This document shows positions 23,391 through 33,275 of a DNA stretch of 64,000 nucleotides, one piece after another. Numbering within the stretch: position 1 is the first letter of the stretch; each line of letters opens with the position of its first letter. Source of the stretch: Symsagittifera roscoffensis (taxonomy: Eukaryota > Xenacoelomorpha > Acoela > Convolutidae); contig NC_087062.1 of assembly GCF_963678635.1 (NCBI RefSeq), positions 26,252,833 through 26,316,832 on the forward strand. Direction: 5' to 3'. Both the position numbers and the translations under genes were made by a program. A model generated the notes under the pieces. It had not been told where the DNA came from. It did not search any database and saw only the letters and a list, made by a program, of their open reading frames with translations.

Positions 23391-24464
23391 CAGGGTGTTC
23401 CAAAACCTATGAGACTTTTGAAATGGCCGTTATTTTCGACGTAAATGACGCATGAGTCAGATTTTTTGCAGGGTGATAGATGAGATGTGGAATTTCGAGA
23501 ATCAGGGAACAAATAACAGTTTGGAGAAACAAAAAAGGTTTTACCCCATTTTCTTATTTTTCAATCTTGCTTCATTGAAGTGTGCACGCCAGTCTTTTCA
23601 ATCTCCTTCAATTTATCAAAGAAATGAAATTCAGCGATGAACAGCGCAAATTTATTAACCTCCAGTTTGCAAAGGTTTTTCAGCAATCGCTGTCAAGTGA
23701 AAACTTCTTGAAACAAATGCCATTTGGGGAAGACAAAGAAGCAAGTTCAGTTTGACCCAATTGCAACGAGAATGGCAACGATTTAAAGACAGGCTACAAA
23801 GAATTTCGAGATCAGGGCAAAAGCAAAATAATGTTCTAGATTGGCCTTCTTCAAGGCAAAAGCATAGGCCCTTTCTGGTTCAGAGATGAGAATGGAAGAC
23901 CATTAACGGTCAACCAAGTTGTTTATCTCAATATGCTCAGGAACCAAGTATGCTCCCTTGTGGAACACCGGCGAGATATTAGGAGACTTTGGTTAGGAGG
24001 CTTTGGAGACAACAAGACGGCGCAACAGTGCCATACAACCCCTCCAGTATTACAGTTTCTACAGACTGTTTTTGGTGACCGCATTATCAGTCGTCCCAAA
24101 TTTCTAGGCCCGCTCAAAGCACAGACGTTAATCCTCTGGACTACTGGTTCTGGGGTTATCATTGTGCTGCAATTAATCGCAAAAACCCTAGGACCACTGT
24201 GGAACTGATCACAAGCGTTGAAAGTTTCTGTCGTGGGATCACATAGGATTAGAATTAAGCTGCTACAGCCTCAATTCACAAGCAAAATATCAAATGTCAA
24301 GAAAATGACGGGAAATATTTTCAACATCTCTTGAAATGATTAATTTTCACTTTGTATAAAATTTCCACATCTCGTTTATAACGTGTTAAATTTGCATTAG
24401 TCCACGTCAATTCAGTTAGAAATGAAAGCCTTTTCAAAAGTCTCATAGGTTTTGGAACACCCTG
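23391..24464 (+). mobile_element. Mariner-family DNA transposon, 1,074 bp, dead
   Basis: The ends are perfect inverted repeats of about 33 bp beginning CAGGGTGTTCCAAAACC, flanked on both sides by TA, the expected target duplication of Tc1/mariner elements. The length is close to intact mariners (about 1.3 kb) but shorter. The inside encodes a broken transposase on the same strand. Because the TIRs are identical while the gene is broken, this may have been mobilised as a non-autonomous copy. Confidence 0.92.
23624..24246 (+). pseudogene. Mariner transposase remnant
   Basis: Begins at ATGAAATTCAGCGATGAAC. Recognisable blocks are FRDENGRPLTVNQVVYLNML, a shifted QQDGAT, FLQTVFGDRIISR, and in another frame PLDYWFWGY, which corresponds to the last catalytic Asp region of mariner enzymes. 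The protein would cut and rejoin the TIRs in the nucleus. At least two stops and two frame shifts inactivate it, and the N-terminal DNA-binding region is shortened. Confidence 0.85.
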
Positions 24465-24725
24465 TAATTTTGAAAAATTCGACCTTATATTAAGTCGACC
24501 GAATTAAATTTTCCAAGTTCTATCAAATCAATCCAAAGAACTTTTTTAGTTCGCAGGCAAGTTTTTGGACAAGTAGACCAAAAAAAAGTTTTGAGTGTTT
24601 ATTGAATGTTATCAACAAAAAATTGTGCTACTCGGTGCGCTCTTTCTACAAAATAGTATTCATTGGCATGAAGAATTGTCAGTGAAAAAAAGTTTTTAAA
24701 CCTTTCTAACCGAAACCATTTCAAG

Positions 24726-25506
24726 CCGGGGTGGATCTAAGTTTTTCTCGAGGTGGATTGTTTAAAAAATTTGAAAAATTTGACGACCTTTTATGTAGGT
24801 TGACTAAATTCATTTCACGAGCGTTTTTGGTTTTGAATCAAGATTTAAAACGTGGTTACAAAAACCCCTTGCGATGGCTAAACGAACACTCCCGTTTGTT
24901 CTTTCAGACTTCAACTATATTTGTCTTGGGTCATACGAACAAAGATGTGCTCAATTTTTTCGAGACTCACTCCAGAGAATAGAATTCGATGGACTCAACA
25001 TTATTTTTGCCAGTCAAGAACGAAGCATCCTTATAAAGGACCCCTTGAAATTTGCAGGTGAGCCAAATTTAAAGTAGTATGTGTCGGGGTCACTCAGTTG
25101 ATCTTATTTAGCACCCAATTGTATTGACCCCGATTATGTGATCAATTTATGCTTCGATTTTCTCGACCGAAAATTGGTATGTTCCGGCGTTCTCGGCTAT
25201 TTTTAGTTATATATTTTTTTACTATATTCCTCGACTAGCTAATAACTTTTTGGGACCATGTCTCGGATTCCTCGTAGTCGTCCGTCGTGGTCGCCTGAAC
25301 GACCCTTTATTTTTTCTAAAGCTGCCTTTTGACATTTTTTTGAAAATTTGCCTACAGCGCAGAAAATTTAGCCAAAACAGCGTCTTTTTAGTGCTTTAAT
25401 AGAGCTCGGAAAGTCGATTTGGTCCACCTAAAAAAAAGGTCGTCAAAATTTCGACATTTTTTTGAAAATCCACCCCACCTCGAGAAAATCCTAGATCCAC
25501 CCCTGG
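24726..25506. mobile_element. Inverted GGGGTGGATCTA arms enclosing a GT11 exon
   Basis: The left end (24726) reads CCGGGGTGGATCTAAG and then TTTCTCGAGGTGGAT. The right end (25506), reverse-complemented, reads CCAGGGGTGGATCTAGG and then TTTCTCGAGGTGG. Similarity runs inward for about 100 bp on each side, through the TTTGACGACCTTTT region. CAGGGGTGG-type ends are common in hAT elements, but no 8-bp target duplication or transposase is visible. Solo relatives lie at 3991 and about 43978. The exon at 24908-25057 lies between the arms. Confidence 0.6.
24908..25057 (+). CDS. GT11 fucosyltransferase-like gene, penultimate exon
   Basis: Acceptor TTCTTTCAG at 24907 and donor GCAG|GTGAGC at 25058 bound a 150-nt exon. 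It begins with two bases completing a split codon and ends with one carried base (phase 1). It encodes FNYICLGSYEQRCAQFFRDS, then IEFDGLNIIFASQERSILIK and DPLKFA. In GT11 enzymes this region precedes the conserved donor-binding segment. The carried G plus the first two bases of the exon at 25904 gives GCG (Ala), so the two exons join in frame. Upstream exons were not found; the gene may be truncated or continue far upstream. The exon sits inside inverted transposon arms. Confidence 0.6.
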
Positions 25507-25903
25507 ATTTAATAATAAAAAAAACGACCATGTTGTCGATTGTTTCAAAGCAGCCCCATCACCTCGTTGTAGATTTTTAAGTATTTTTAGGGTCTATAAG
25601 TTACTTGACGGATGGAGCTATTATGGGAGAAAACCTCAACACAAAAAAATTTCGGCTATTAGGGAACAAAAAAAAACTTCTGCTCTCAGGGAACATTTTG
25701 TTTTTAAGCTATAAGGGAATGAATTTTATTTTCAGCTATCCGGTGTTCGGCTCCGTAACACGCCATCATTTATACCACAAAACCTACAATTCTACTATCG
25801 CTCTTTCTTTTCGTTTTTTTTTTGCGCGGATCAAGGGTAAGATAAGATTAAAAAGGAGCAGATCTTTTAAACTATTTTAATTTATTTTTAAATTGTGCTT
25901 TAG

Positions 25904-26088
25904 CGATAGACATGGCGCTACTATCTATGGCCGATGTACTAATCATGACTGTGGGAACTTATGGAGAATCAGGGGCTCTTCTTGGAAGGGAGAAACAAGC
26001 AGTTTATTTGCCAGACTATTATGGATACACCTATAGTAAAACTATAAATAACAGCAAATTCATTCGAATTCCCTTTAAGCAATGGTAA
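25904..26088 (+). CDS. GT11 (alpha-1,2-fucosyltransferase-like) gene, terminal exon
   Basis: The acceptor TGTGCTTTAG ends at 25903 and the frame closes with TAA at 26086-26088. The key strings are IDMALLSMADVLIMTVGTYG and ESGALLGREKQAVYLP, then FIRIPFKQW at the C-terminus. They match the GT11 pattern D-x-A-L-L-S-x-x-D-x-x-I-x-(S/T)-x-G-T-(F/Y)-G, which lies in the GDP-fucose-binding half of animal alpha-1,2-fucosyltransferases. Such enzymes are normally Golgi type II membrane proteins that add fucose to glycan galactose. The usual WWAA after GTFG is ESGA here, so substrate specificity is uncertain. The family is inferred by motif only. Confidence 0.65.
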
Positions 26089-26175
26089 TGATAAAACATT
26101 GCTTGATCATCATAATTAGAACAAAAGTTAACAGGTTATTCCGAGATTTTCCCTGTAAACAAAATTAAGAAATCA

Positions 26176-26305
26176 GCTGAGTCACAATGCCACATCATGG
26201 TTTCCGAAGAAAAGATATTGGCCAGTAGTTGAGTTCTTGACCGTAATCAGAAGATGGAGTAAACGCTCCGAAACAATTAGAGATTTTCAAGTGTAAATGG
26301 AGACG
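26176..26305 (+). repeat. Left arm of 130-bp inverted repeat
   Basis: Nearly identical, as reverse complement, to 26985-27120. It includes CACATCATGGTTTCCGAAG and GTAAACGCTCCGAAA. The 680-bp loop holds a 13-bp perfect hairpin and an inverted family B fragment. This could be a foldback element. Confidence 0.85.
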
Positions 26306-26311
26306 TCTGTT

Positions 26312-26356
26312 TAAGTGTAAATCTGAAGACGTCTGTTTTTACGTCTTCAGATTTTA
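26312..26356. repeat. Perfect short hairpin
   Basis: AATCTGAAGACGT and its exact reverse complement ACGTCTTCAGATT are separated by about 8 bases (CTGTTTTT). The structure lies just inside the left arm of the larger inverted repeat. Confidence 0.8.
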
Positions 26357-26639
26357 TTGCCAAATTTTCCTGAAAAACCGTTTTGACATTTTTGGTTTTT
26401 CGTCCTCATTAGAGCGAATAAACTGAACAAACAGGCTTGCTATAGCTTATTTTAATGGCTTAAAAGCTTATAATAACTTAATTTAAGTCCTAATAAAACT
26501 GCAAAAAAAAACGAAAAAAAAATTTTCTTTGTTTTTTTTTCTAGTAATTTTTTTTACTATGATGATTAGAACAAAATTTGTTCTAGAATGAAAAACAAAA
26601 TTCGTCGCAATAAGCGTAATTTACTATGGCTGTCGAATA

Positions 26640-26790
26640 TGCGTCTGCTTTGCTTTTTCGTTTATGGTCGGAACAGACTATGGTCGGAACTATGGTCGGA
26701 ACAGTCTGTGCAATGTGCAAAGTAACCTGTTATCTAGTTTTTTTGTTTTTAACGTAAAATCAGGTACCACGAATAATCTTCGGATTAAGT
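26640..26790 (-). repeat. Inverted family B fragment with triple TATGGTCGGAAC
   Basis: TATGGTCGGAAC occurs three times in a row (about 26663-26701), followed by the reverse complement of the family B hairpin region and of GTGGTACCTGATTTT. The order of the two parts differs from the copy at 55525, indicating rearrangement or two adjacent insertions. Confidence 0.55.
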
Positions 26791-26984
26791 CGAGTGATAT
26801 ACCAAAACGAAGCCCTTTTAGTTGTGATTTGAAAGACAAAAAAAAATTTCAAAAAGTTTTCTCCGTATAGAGAAAAACTGGTTTAAGTTTTTGATTTTGA
26901 TTCAATTTTTTAATAGAGCGTTTTCAGACTTTTTTCTGAAAAAAAAAGAGGAAAATTCATCAAGATCTATTTAAGTGAAAATCA

Positions 26985-27120
26985 CGTCCATTTACACTTG
27001 AAAATCTCTAATTCTTTCGGAGCGTTTACTCCATCTTCTGATTACGGTCAAGAACTCAACTACTGGCCAATATCTTTTCTTCGGAAACCATGATGTGGCA
27101 TTGTTCTGTAAAGACTCAGC
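26985..27120 (-). repeat. Right arm of 130-bp inverted repeat
   Basis: Reverse complement of 26176-26305 with only a few differences, notably extra sequence around 27104-27116. Confidence 0.85.
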
Positions 27121-27605
27121 TCTCGCATGAATATATATTATGTTGCAAAAGAAAACAGAACAGATAATCTTTTAAAACTACTAAATGCTTAAGCCTGGTG
27201 ACTTTAGTTTTTAGAAAGTATATGTAACCATTCACAACTGCAATGTGTGTTCCCGTCTATTTAATCAGGTGTTTTGGGCTGAGCTTCAGGAGGATATGGA
27301 TCAACATGAGCGCATCGACTGATATATCTTGATGAGTGAGCAAGGTGTTTATACTCCCTCGCGCATATTATCCACGATGATGCACGTATGCCACTTAGTA
27401 AATCAAAGCTGTTCATGTAACCAGTTTGTGGTGGCGATCGAAAAAAAAAGTAAAAAGTGTTACAGACATACAAGAAGCTCAAAAGCTTATAAAATTTTTG
27501 AGAGTATTTTTTAGAATTGGAACTGTAACGAATTGATGTTGCCGAAAGCAAAATAAGTATATACCCAATTTTAGCACCAATTCAGAATATTCAGGAGTTA
27601 ATTGT

Positions 27606-28513
27606 TCCGACTTTCGATACGAAAGTAACGGAATATTTCAGCTCGGGGTGGGTTTTTTTTTCTTCAGACAAAATTCGACTTTTTAACTAGCAATTTTTGA
27701 CGGATTTTTAAATATCATTCGAAAGGTATTGTTGTCCTGAGCTCAAATTTGAAAAGATATTTCACCTGTAATCTTTTTTTGTAAAGTTATGGGGGTTTAA
27801 AGATTGGCATTTTGGTCAATTTGGGACAATTAACGCGCCATATAATTCGCGCTATTAACGCGTAAGCGGAGAGTTACTCCGTCTTAGAAATCGTTCCAAA
27901 CTGGTTGAAAGAAGCTTATTTGCCATAATTGATTTGTTACAAGGAACGAAATCTATCCTTTTGTACTTTATATGGCGTGTGGGGGGACGATTTTCATAAA
28001 AAAACTTCAAATTTTAGAAAAACTTTTTTTTTCATTTTTTTACATTTAACTTTTTAATGTTTCTACTGCTCCAAAAACCTTAAAAGGGAGTCGGAACATA
28101 CAGGGCTTTGCCCTGATACGAGCAGTCTTGTTTGAATTTGATATTCGAGAAGAAAACAATGAATTTAATTATAAAACTTCTTCCCATGGGAAACTGGCAG
28201 AAAATTGTCATTTATTAACCTCCTCTGATGTTACCAGATGCTACAATAGGAGCTTCATCTAGTAAACGCAACAGTCAACGGCATTAACTTCACGTAATAA
28301 AACAGATCGATCATTGATTTGAACCCAACTACTAGAAAAGTACATTCGCTCGGCTCAAAATTTTCTCTATTGCTCTGCCTTTCCAACACAAAAACCCAAT
28401 ATGATCTTTTTAAATAACATACTAGACTGATGGTATCAGGGAGAAGCCCCAAATGCTCAAACTTCTCTACAATGTCCATGGAATAGTTCTGGATTTAAAT
28501 AAATTGTTAACTT
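27606..28513 (+). repeat. Left arm of approximately 900-bp inverted repeat (family A)
   Basis: Starts GTTCCGACTTTCGATACGAA. A subunit ends with AGTCGGAAC at about 28100, so the first 495 bp have GTTCCGACT/AGTCGGAAC inverted ends. The remaining 410 bp contains GGCTTTGCCCTGATACGAGC and the tract ending TTAACTTTCCC. The whole arm matches 29362-30255 in inverted orientation with a few indels. It is non-coding. Confidence 0.9.
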
Positions 28514-28611
28514 TCCCAAGAAAAACTTGATTTTTAAAACAAGTACTGCGCATGCCATAAAGAACAAATTGATAGATTTTTCTTTTAGTAATGGTCACAA
28601 GGTGATTTCCT

Positions 28612-29140
28612 GTTCCGACTTTCGTAACGAAAGTAACGGAATATTTTTGCTCGGTGTTGATTTTTTTCTTCAGACTTTTTATTTAGCCATTTTGGAGAAT
28701 TTTTTTTTCATCCAAAAACTAGTGTTGTCTTGAGCTTAAAATTGAAAAAATATTTTGCCTGTGATCATTTTTCGTAAAGTTATGGAGGATTAAATTTTAC
28801 CTTTTGGGACAATTAACGCGCTATTTATTTAGCGCTATTAACGCGTCAGCGAGATTTAATCCGTCTTAGAAATTGTTCCAAATTTGTTGAAGGAAGCTTA
28901 TTTGCAATAATTGTTTTGTTAATAGGAGCTAAACCTACCACTTAGTACTTTTTATGGCGTCTAGGAGGAGGATGTTCACAAAAAATCTCAAATTTTAATA
29001 AATAAATTTTTTAAATTTTATTGGATTAAATCTATTTTATTTTCTTGTTATTACTGCTTCATAGACTTTAAAAGGCAGTCTGAACATTCAGGGCTCCACT
29101 CTGATAGGAGCAGTCTTCTTCTGCTTAAATTTGAGCTCAT
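28612..29140 (+). repeat. Additional direct family A copy in the palindrome spacer
   Basis: Starts GTTCCGACTTTCGTAACGAA and follows the left arm's sequence through GACAATTAACGCGC and AGTCTGAACATTCAGGGC, more diverged than the two arms are from each other. A further partial copy can be traced at about 29235-29345. Confidence 0.8.
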
Positions 29141-29361
29141 GGCGTCAAAAATATTTACATGATATATAAACGTCGTCCAGTTATGAAAAAATTGAGAAAA
29201 TTAAATGTAACAAAACAAAATTTAAAATTTTAAAGTTATGGGTGTTTGAAAATAGCCAAGCGTTGAATTAATCAGGCTCAGAAACCGTTCCAAACTAATT
29301 TGATGCTGGCTGTTTGTTCTAATTGTTACATTACTAAAAGCAAAACTAGATAAATTGGGAA

Positions 29362-30255
29362 AGTTAACAATTTATTTAAATCGATAACTGTTCCATGACA
29401 TTGTAGAGAAGTCTGAGCATTCGGGGCTTCTCCGTGATACCATCAGTCTAGTATGTTAATTAAAAAGATCATATTGGGTTATTGTGTTGGAAAGGCAGAG
29501 TAATAGAGAAAATTTTGAGCCGAGCGAATGTACTTTTCCAGTAGTTGGGTTCAAATCAATGATCGATCTGTTTTATTACGTGAAGTTGATGCCGTTGACT
29601 GTTGCTTTTACTAGATGAAGCTTCTATTGTAGCATCTGGTAACATCAGAGGAGGTTAATAAATGACAACAATTTTCTGCCAGTTTCGCATGGGAAGATTT
29701 ATAATTAAATTCATTGTTTTCTTCTCGAATAACAAATTCAAACAAGACTGCTCGTATCAGGGCAAAGCCCTGTATGTTCCGACTGCCTTTTAAGGTTTTT
29801 GGAGCAGTAGAAACATTAAAAAGTTAAATGTAAAAAAATGAAAAGTTTTTTTCTTCTAAAACTTGAAGTTTTTTTATGAAAATCATCCCCCCACACGCCA
29901 TATAAAGTACAAAAGGATAGATTTCGTTCCTTGTAACAAATCAATTATGGCAAATAAGCTTCCTACCACCAATTTAGAACGATTTCTAAGACAAATTAAA
30001 TCTCCGCTTACGCGCGTTAATTGTCCCAAATTGGCCAAAATGGCATTCTTTAACCCCCATAATTTTATGAAAAATGATAACAGGTGAAATATCTTTTCAG
30101 ATTTGAGTTCAGGACAACAACACCTTTCGAAAAATATCTAAAAAATTCCGTCAAAAAAGGCTACTAAAAAGTTGAAATTTGCCAGAAAAAAAACCACCCC
30201 GAGCACAGATATTCCGTTATTTTCGTTGAAAGTCGGAACAATTACTTTCGTTACA
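29362..30255 (-). repeat. Right arm of approximately 900-bp inverted repeat
   Basis: Reverse complement of 27606-28513. It lacks about 20 bp of the repeated GCGCTATTAACGCG region present in the left arm. It ends with two GTCGGAAC words (near 30230 and 30251). Confidence 0.9.
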
Positions 30256-31301
30256 AAAGTCGGAACAATAAAACGAGCACAAATACTCCGTCAACTTCTT
30301 CGAAAGACTGAATAATTTCTTGAATTGTGACAAGCTCTTTGTTTAATCTAAATACAACTCGTTCAAATTGCAGTTTATCACTTAGAACTTATTTCTAGTT
30401 GCGGATCAAAATGTCACAAGACCAGGTGTCATTTCAAGAAAAACAAGAAGGAAACCATTTTGTGTGCAATTTTACGCCAGGAAAAACTTGAAGCAACTAA
30501 AGAGAACAGTTGGATTGCCCTAGTTCAAAAGAACAAACGGAACGTAAATTACCGAAACCTTGAAATGAAGCAGTTTCAAGCCAATAAATTGGGGATATTA
30601 TTTACATTTATGAAAAAAATAACAATTTATTACACAGATAGACAATGTTATATCACGCAAAATAATCCCAAGAAAAGCGTATCAATAAATCAACATGATT
30701 AGGCGCGAAAACTTCATTTGGTAAAATTTTATAGGGATTGACTTGGTTTAAATCTGAATAAGACGAAAATAAATACGTATGCCACCAAGCATTGAATTTA
30801 ATGAGCACCAAACATAAGACCTCTACAATCCGACACCGTCGTTCAAAATTAAATAGGAAGGGAAAATTGAATTACAATTATCCCAATTTTTGGTACGACC
30901 GGACTCGACCGAACAAAAACGTATTGGACCGGCAAACAATTATGTTTAGGCATACACAGCCCAATAATACCTCGGTTTTGGCTGAGCTGAAGGCTGCGGC
31001 TCAAGACAAGTTGGAAATTACATACTTCGTTTTGAATAGGAAAAAAACCTCACATTTTCTGCTTTTTGGTGTTTTTTATAAAAACTTTCACGATCGAAGA
31101 AGGAAGTGGTCGAACAAAATTTCATAAGTTAGAATGCTATGCTTGCGTTGTAATTTTTCTATATGTTGGAGCGCTTAGTAAGAGAATCTTTTTCTACAAT
31201 TGAAACTGCACTGTTGTCATGTCAGAGAGTGGGTGCAACAACAAATCTCCAGGACTATAGAATAACTTTTACCAAAAATTTGTTTTTTTTCTTTATTTTC
31301 A
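30256..31301. other. Unassigned sequence with short open frames
   Basis: Two plus-strand frames (30460-30702, 80 codons; 30792-31127, 111 codons) are slightly longer than chance neighbours and lysine-, asparagine- and arginine-rich. I recognise no domain, no splice-consistent gene model and no repeat boundary. They may be transposon remnants. Confidence 0.3.
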
Positions 31302-31489
31302 AAAGTTCGTGACTGTCTGTTGCAAAGCAATTATGGGCATTTAACAAAATATCGCTGGTACCCGGTAGAATGACGGATTTCGACTAATATATACCAAAGT
31401 TCGTGACTGTCTGTTGCAAAGCAATTATGGGCATTTAACAAAATATCGCTGGTACCCGGTAGAATGACGGATTTCGACTAATATATACC
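31302..31489 (+). repeat. Exact tandem duplication, 2 x 94 bp
   Basis: The unit beginning AAAGTTCGTGACTGTCTG and ending ATATATACC is present twice in immediate succession with no difference that I can see. Either it is very recent or it is an assembly artefact. Confidence 0.9.
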
Positions 31490-31664
31490 AAATTATTAAC
31501 AAAACTCTACAGTTAATTGCCTATAAATGCTGTGAAACTGATGCCATCGAAATTTTTCAACGTCTTAGATCCTAAGTTTTCAAATTAAGACAGTCCGATA
31601 ATACACAACTTCTTCAACGAAGTTTTTATTTCGATTCCTCTATATTTTAATCGTTCGAGAGAGG

Positions 31665-31710
31665 CGAAGTTGCACTTCGCATACGCAAGCGAAAATGTGA
31701 CCGATAGCGC
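31665..31710 (+). repeat. GCGAAG-type hairpin, solo family E left end
   Basis: GAGGCGAAGTTGCACTTCGC forms a short stem and resembles the left ends of the dual-hairpin family E elements. No matching right end is evident nearby. Confidence 0.5.
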
Positions 31711-31847
31711 TACTGTGAAAAACTTTGAGTCTTCAAAATTTATTAAGTGGCGCAGGCCAATTATGAGTCTACATAATTGCTAAGTGACGCAAGCCAATTA
31801 TGACGCATTAGCAGTACCAGTCAATTTGAAAAAAAAGTTACCAAATA

Positions 31848-32190
31848 ACATGCCTCAATTTATAGAGCGGACGCATTTTAACTAGTATACGAAAAAGTTC
31901 ATTTAAAGCATTTGACCCTGCCCAGGTTTGAACCCTCTTATTTTGTTGCGGGTCTCCTTCCCTACCTCTACGCTATAGATCCATGATACATTGAAGCTAA
32001 ACGGCTCTTGGTAATATAATAGTCTGTGTTAAAATCTTTAGCATTGGCTGTACTAATAACTGGTTATTGATCAAAATGAACACTTTCAAAATGAACACAT
32101 ATTGTCGTAACAAAATTTGCGTCGCAACAATATTTCGAATTAGGTTGGAAAAAAAGAAAGTTCACACTATAGCGCAAGCTTTGCTTGTGA
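31848..32190 (-). repeat. Family D repeat with tRNA-like promoter boxes
   Basis: About 340 bp shared with 34666-35007. On the minus strand it contains TAGCGTAGAGG, like a pol III A box, and GGGTTCAAACC about 30-45 bases later, like a B box (GGTTCRANNCC). The right edge has CAAGCTTTGCTTG. This suggests a tRNA-derived SINE or a SINE-containing composite. The stems do not pair well enough for a functional tRNA. Confidence 0.6.
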
Positions 32191-32719
32191 CATTAACTTT
32201 GTTAATTCCTCAGTAAACTGCCTGAAATTATTTGCATAAATGTGATAATGATGATTTTTTGTTAAACGTGTTCACAATGCTTCACTTTTGTCTTTAGATT
32301 CAATTGCCATGTTCAGTTTAGTGCCATAAATTGTTTTGAAATTAAAAATCAAGAAAATTTTTTTTCTAATCCTCTCAAAAAACGAAATTTGAGATGATGA
32401 TTTTTAGGTTTATGGTCGCAATGCTTCACTATAAGCTCATAAATTTTGATCTTTACTGAGCTTCAAGATTCTTGAAACCAACTTGCCAATTTTTCAAAGA
32501 CTTTCAAAATTCTTTTAGATTCGCCAAAGATCGCAGATTGCTAGTCCTAGAAAGATTAAAAAGATCTGAAAAACAGCCCTTTTGTTTTTCTTGCCTAATT
32601 ATCTAACCACTGAATATATCTGACAAGAATAGTTGTTAGATAAATGTTGGAGAAAAAATAGATGGCCTTAAAGGCCTTCGAATTTCTAGAAAAATGTGTG
32701 ATTCTAGAAAAATGTATTA

Positions 32720-33060
32720 CACTTTTTGATGAAGTTAACCCAAATTGAGAAAACTGGATCTATAGGAAAAATTACCATTTCGCTAGCGAATCTTAAAATA
32801 TATATAAATTTCGAAACTGGATGTCGAAATTATAAATACAATTTACACTTTTGCTGTTTGATAGTAGATTTTGCCTTCCTTTTAACGCAGGAAATGAGTT
32901 GATTTTGAAAAAATCAGTAGTCAAACACCGCGCAAAAACAAATTTGAGCCTTATTAAGTTTTAAGATTTTCCTAAATAAAACACAAAAAAAACATCATCA
33001 CGGCCTATATAAGAATCTGAACTACGTTCATCGACTCTTGCAAAAGATTGAACTATAAAA
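32720..33060 (+). repeat. Family C repeat with conserved CTATATAAGAATCTGAAC
   Basis: Similar to 61620-62100 and 62190-62640. The best conserved parts are TTTGCCTTCCTTTTAACG and CGGCCTATATAAGAATCTGA. It lies just downstream of the SPT2 stop codon, so it may contribute to that gene's 3' region. Confidence 0.65.
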
Positions 33061-33172
33061 AACTGCCACCCATGCCCACTCCGTAATTTAGCATTTAAAT
33101 CTTTGCACGTCGCGACTTTGAGTTCATCTGTTGAGATGAAAGAAGATGAGTGTATTTCATACAAAAGTTGGT

Positions 33173-33275
33173 TCAGTACAAGTCGTCTACTTTGGCTCTC
33201 TTGGCTGCTTTCAACTTCTGTTTTTCTTGGTCTTTTTTGAATTCTTCTGCGTCCTCTTTTTTTCCAATACGTTCA
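33173..33275 (-). CDS. SPTY2D1: SPT2, exon 6 (terminal)
   Basis: The acceptor on the minus strand reads TTTCTGTTTTAG|TGAACG. The first base completes a Ser codon with the preceding exon (AG|T). It encodes residues 489-521, ERIGKKEDAEEFKKDQEKQK and then a lysine-rich tail ending VDDLY before TGA (33173-33175). This is the conserved (K/R)S-x-R-(L/I)-G-x-x-ED end of the SPT2 domain plus the basic tail found in the family. Confidence 0.9.
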
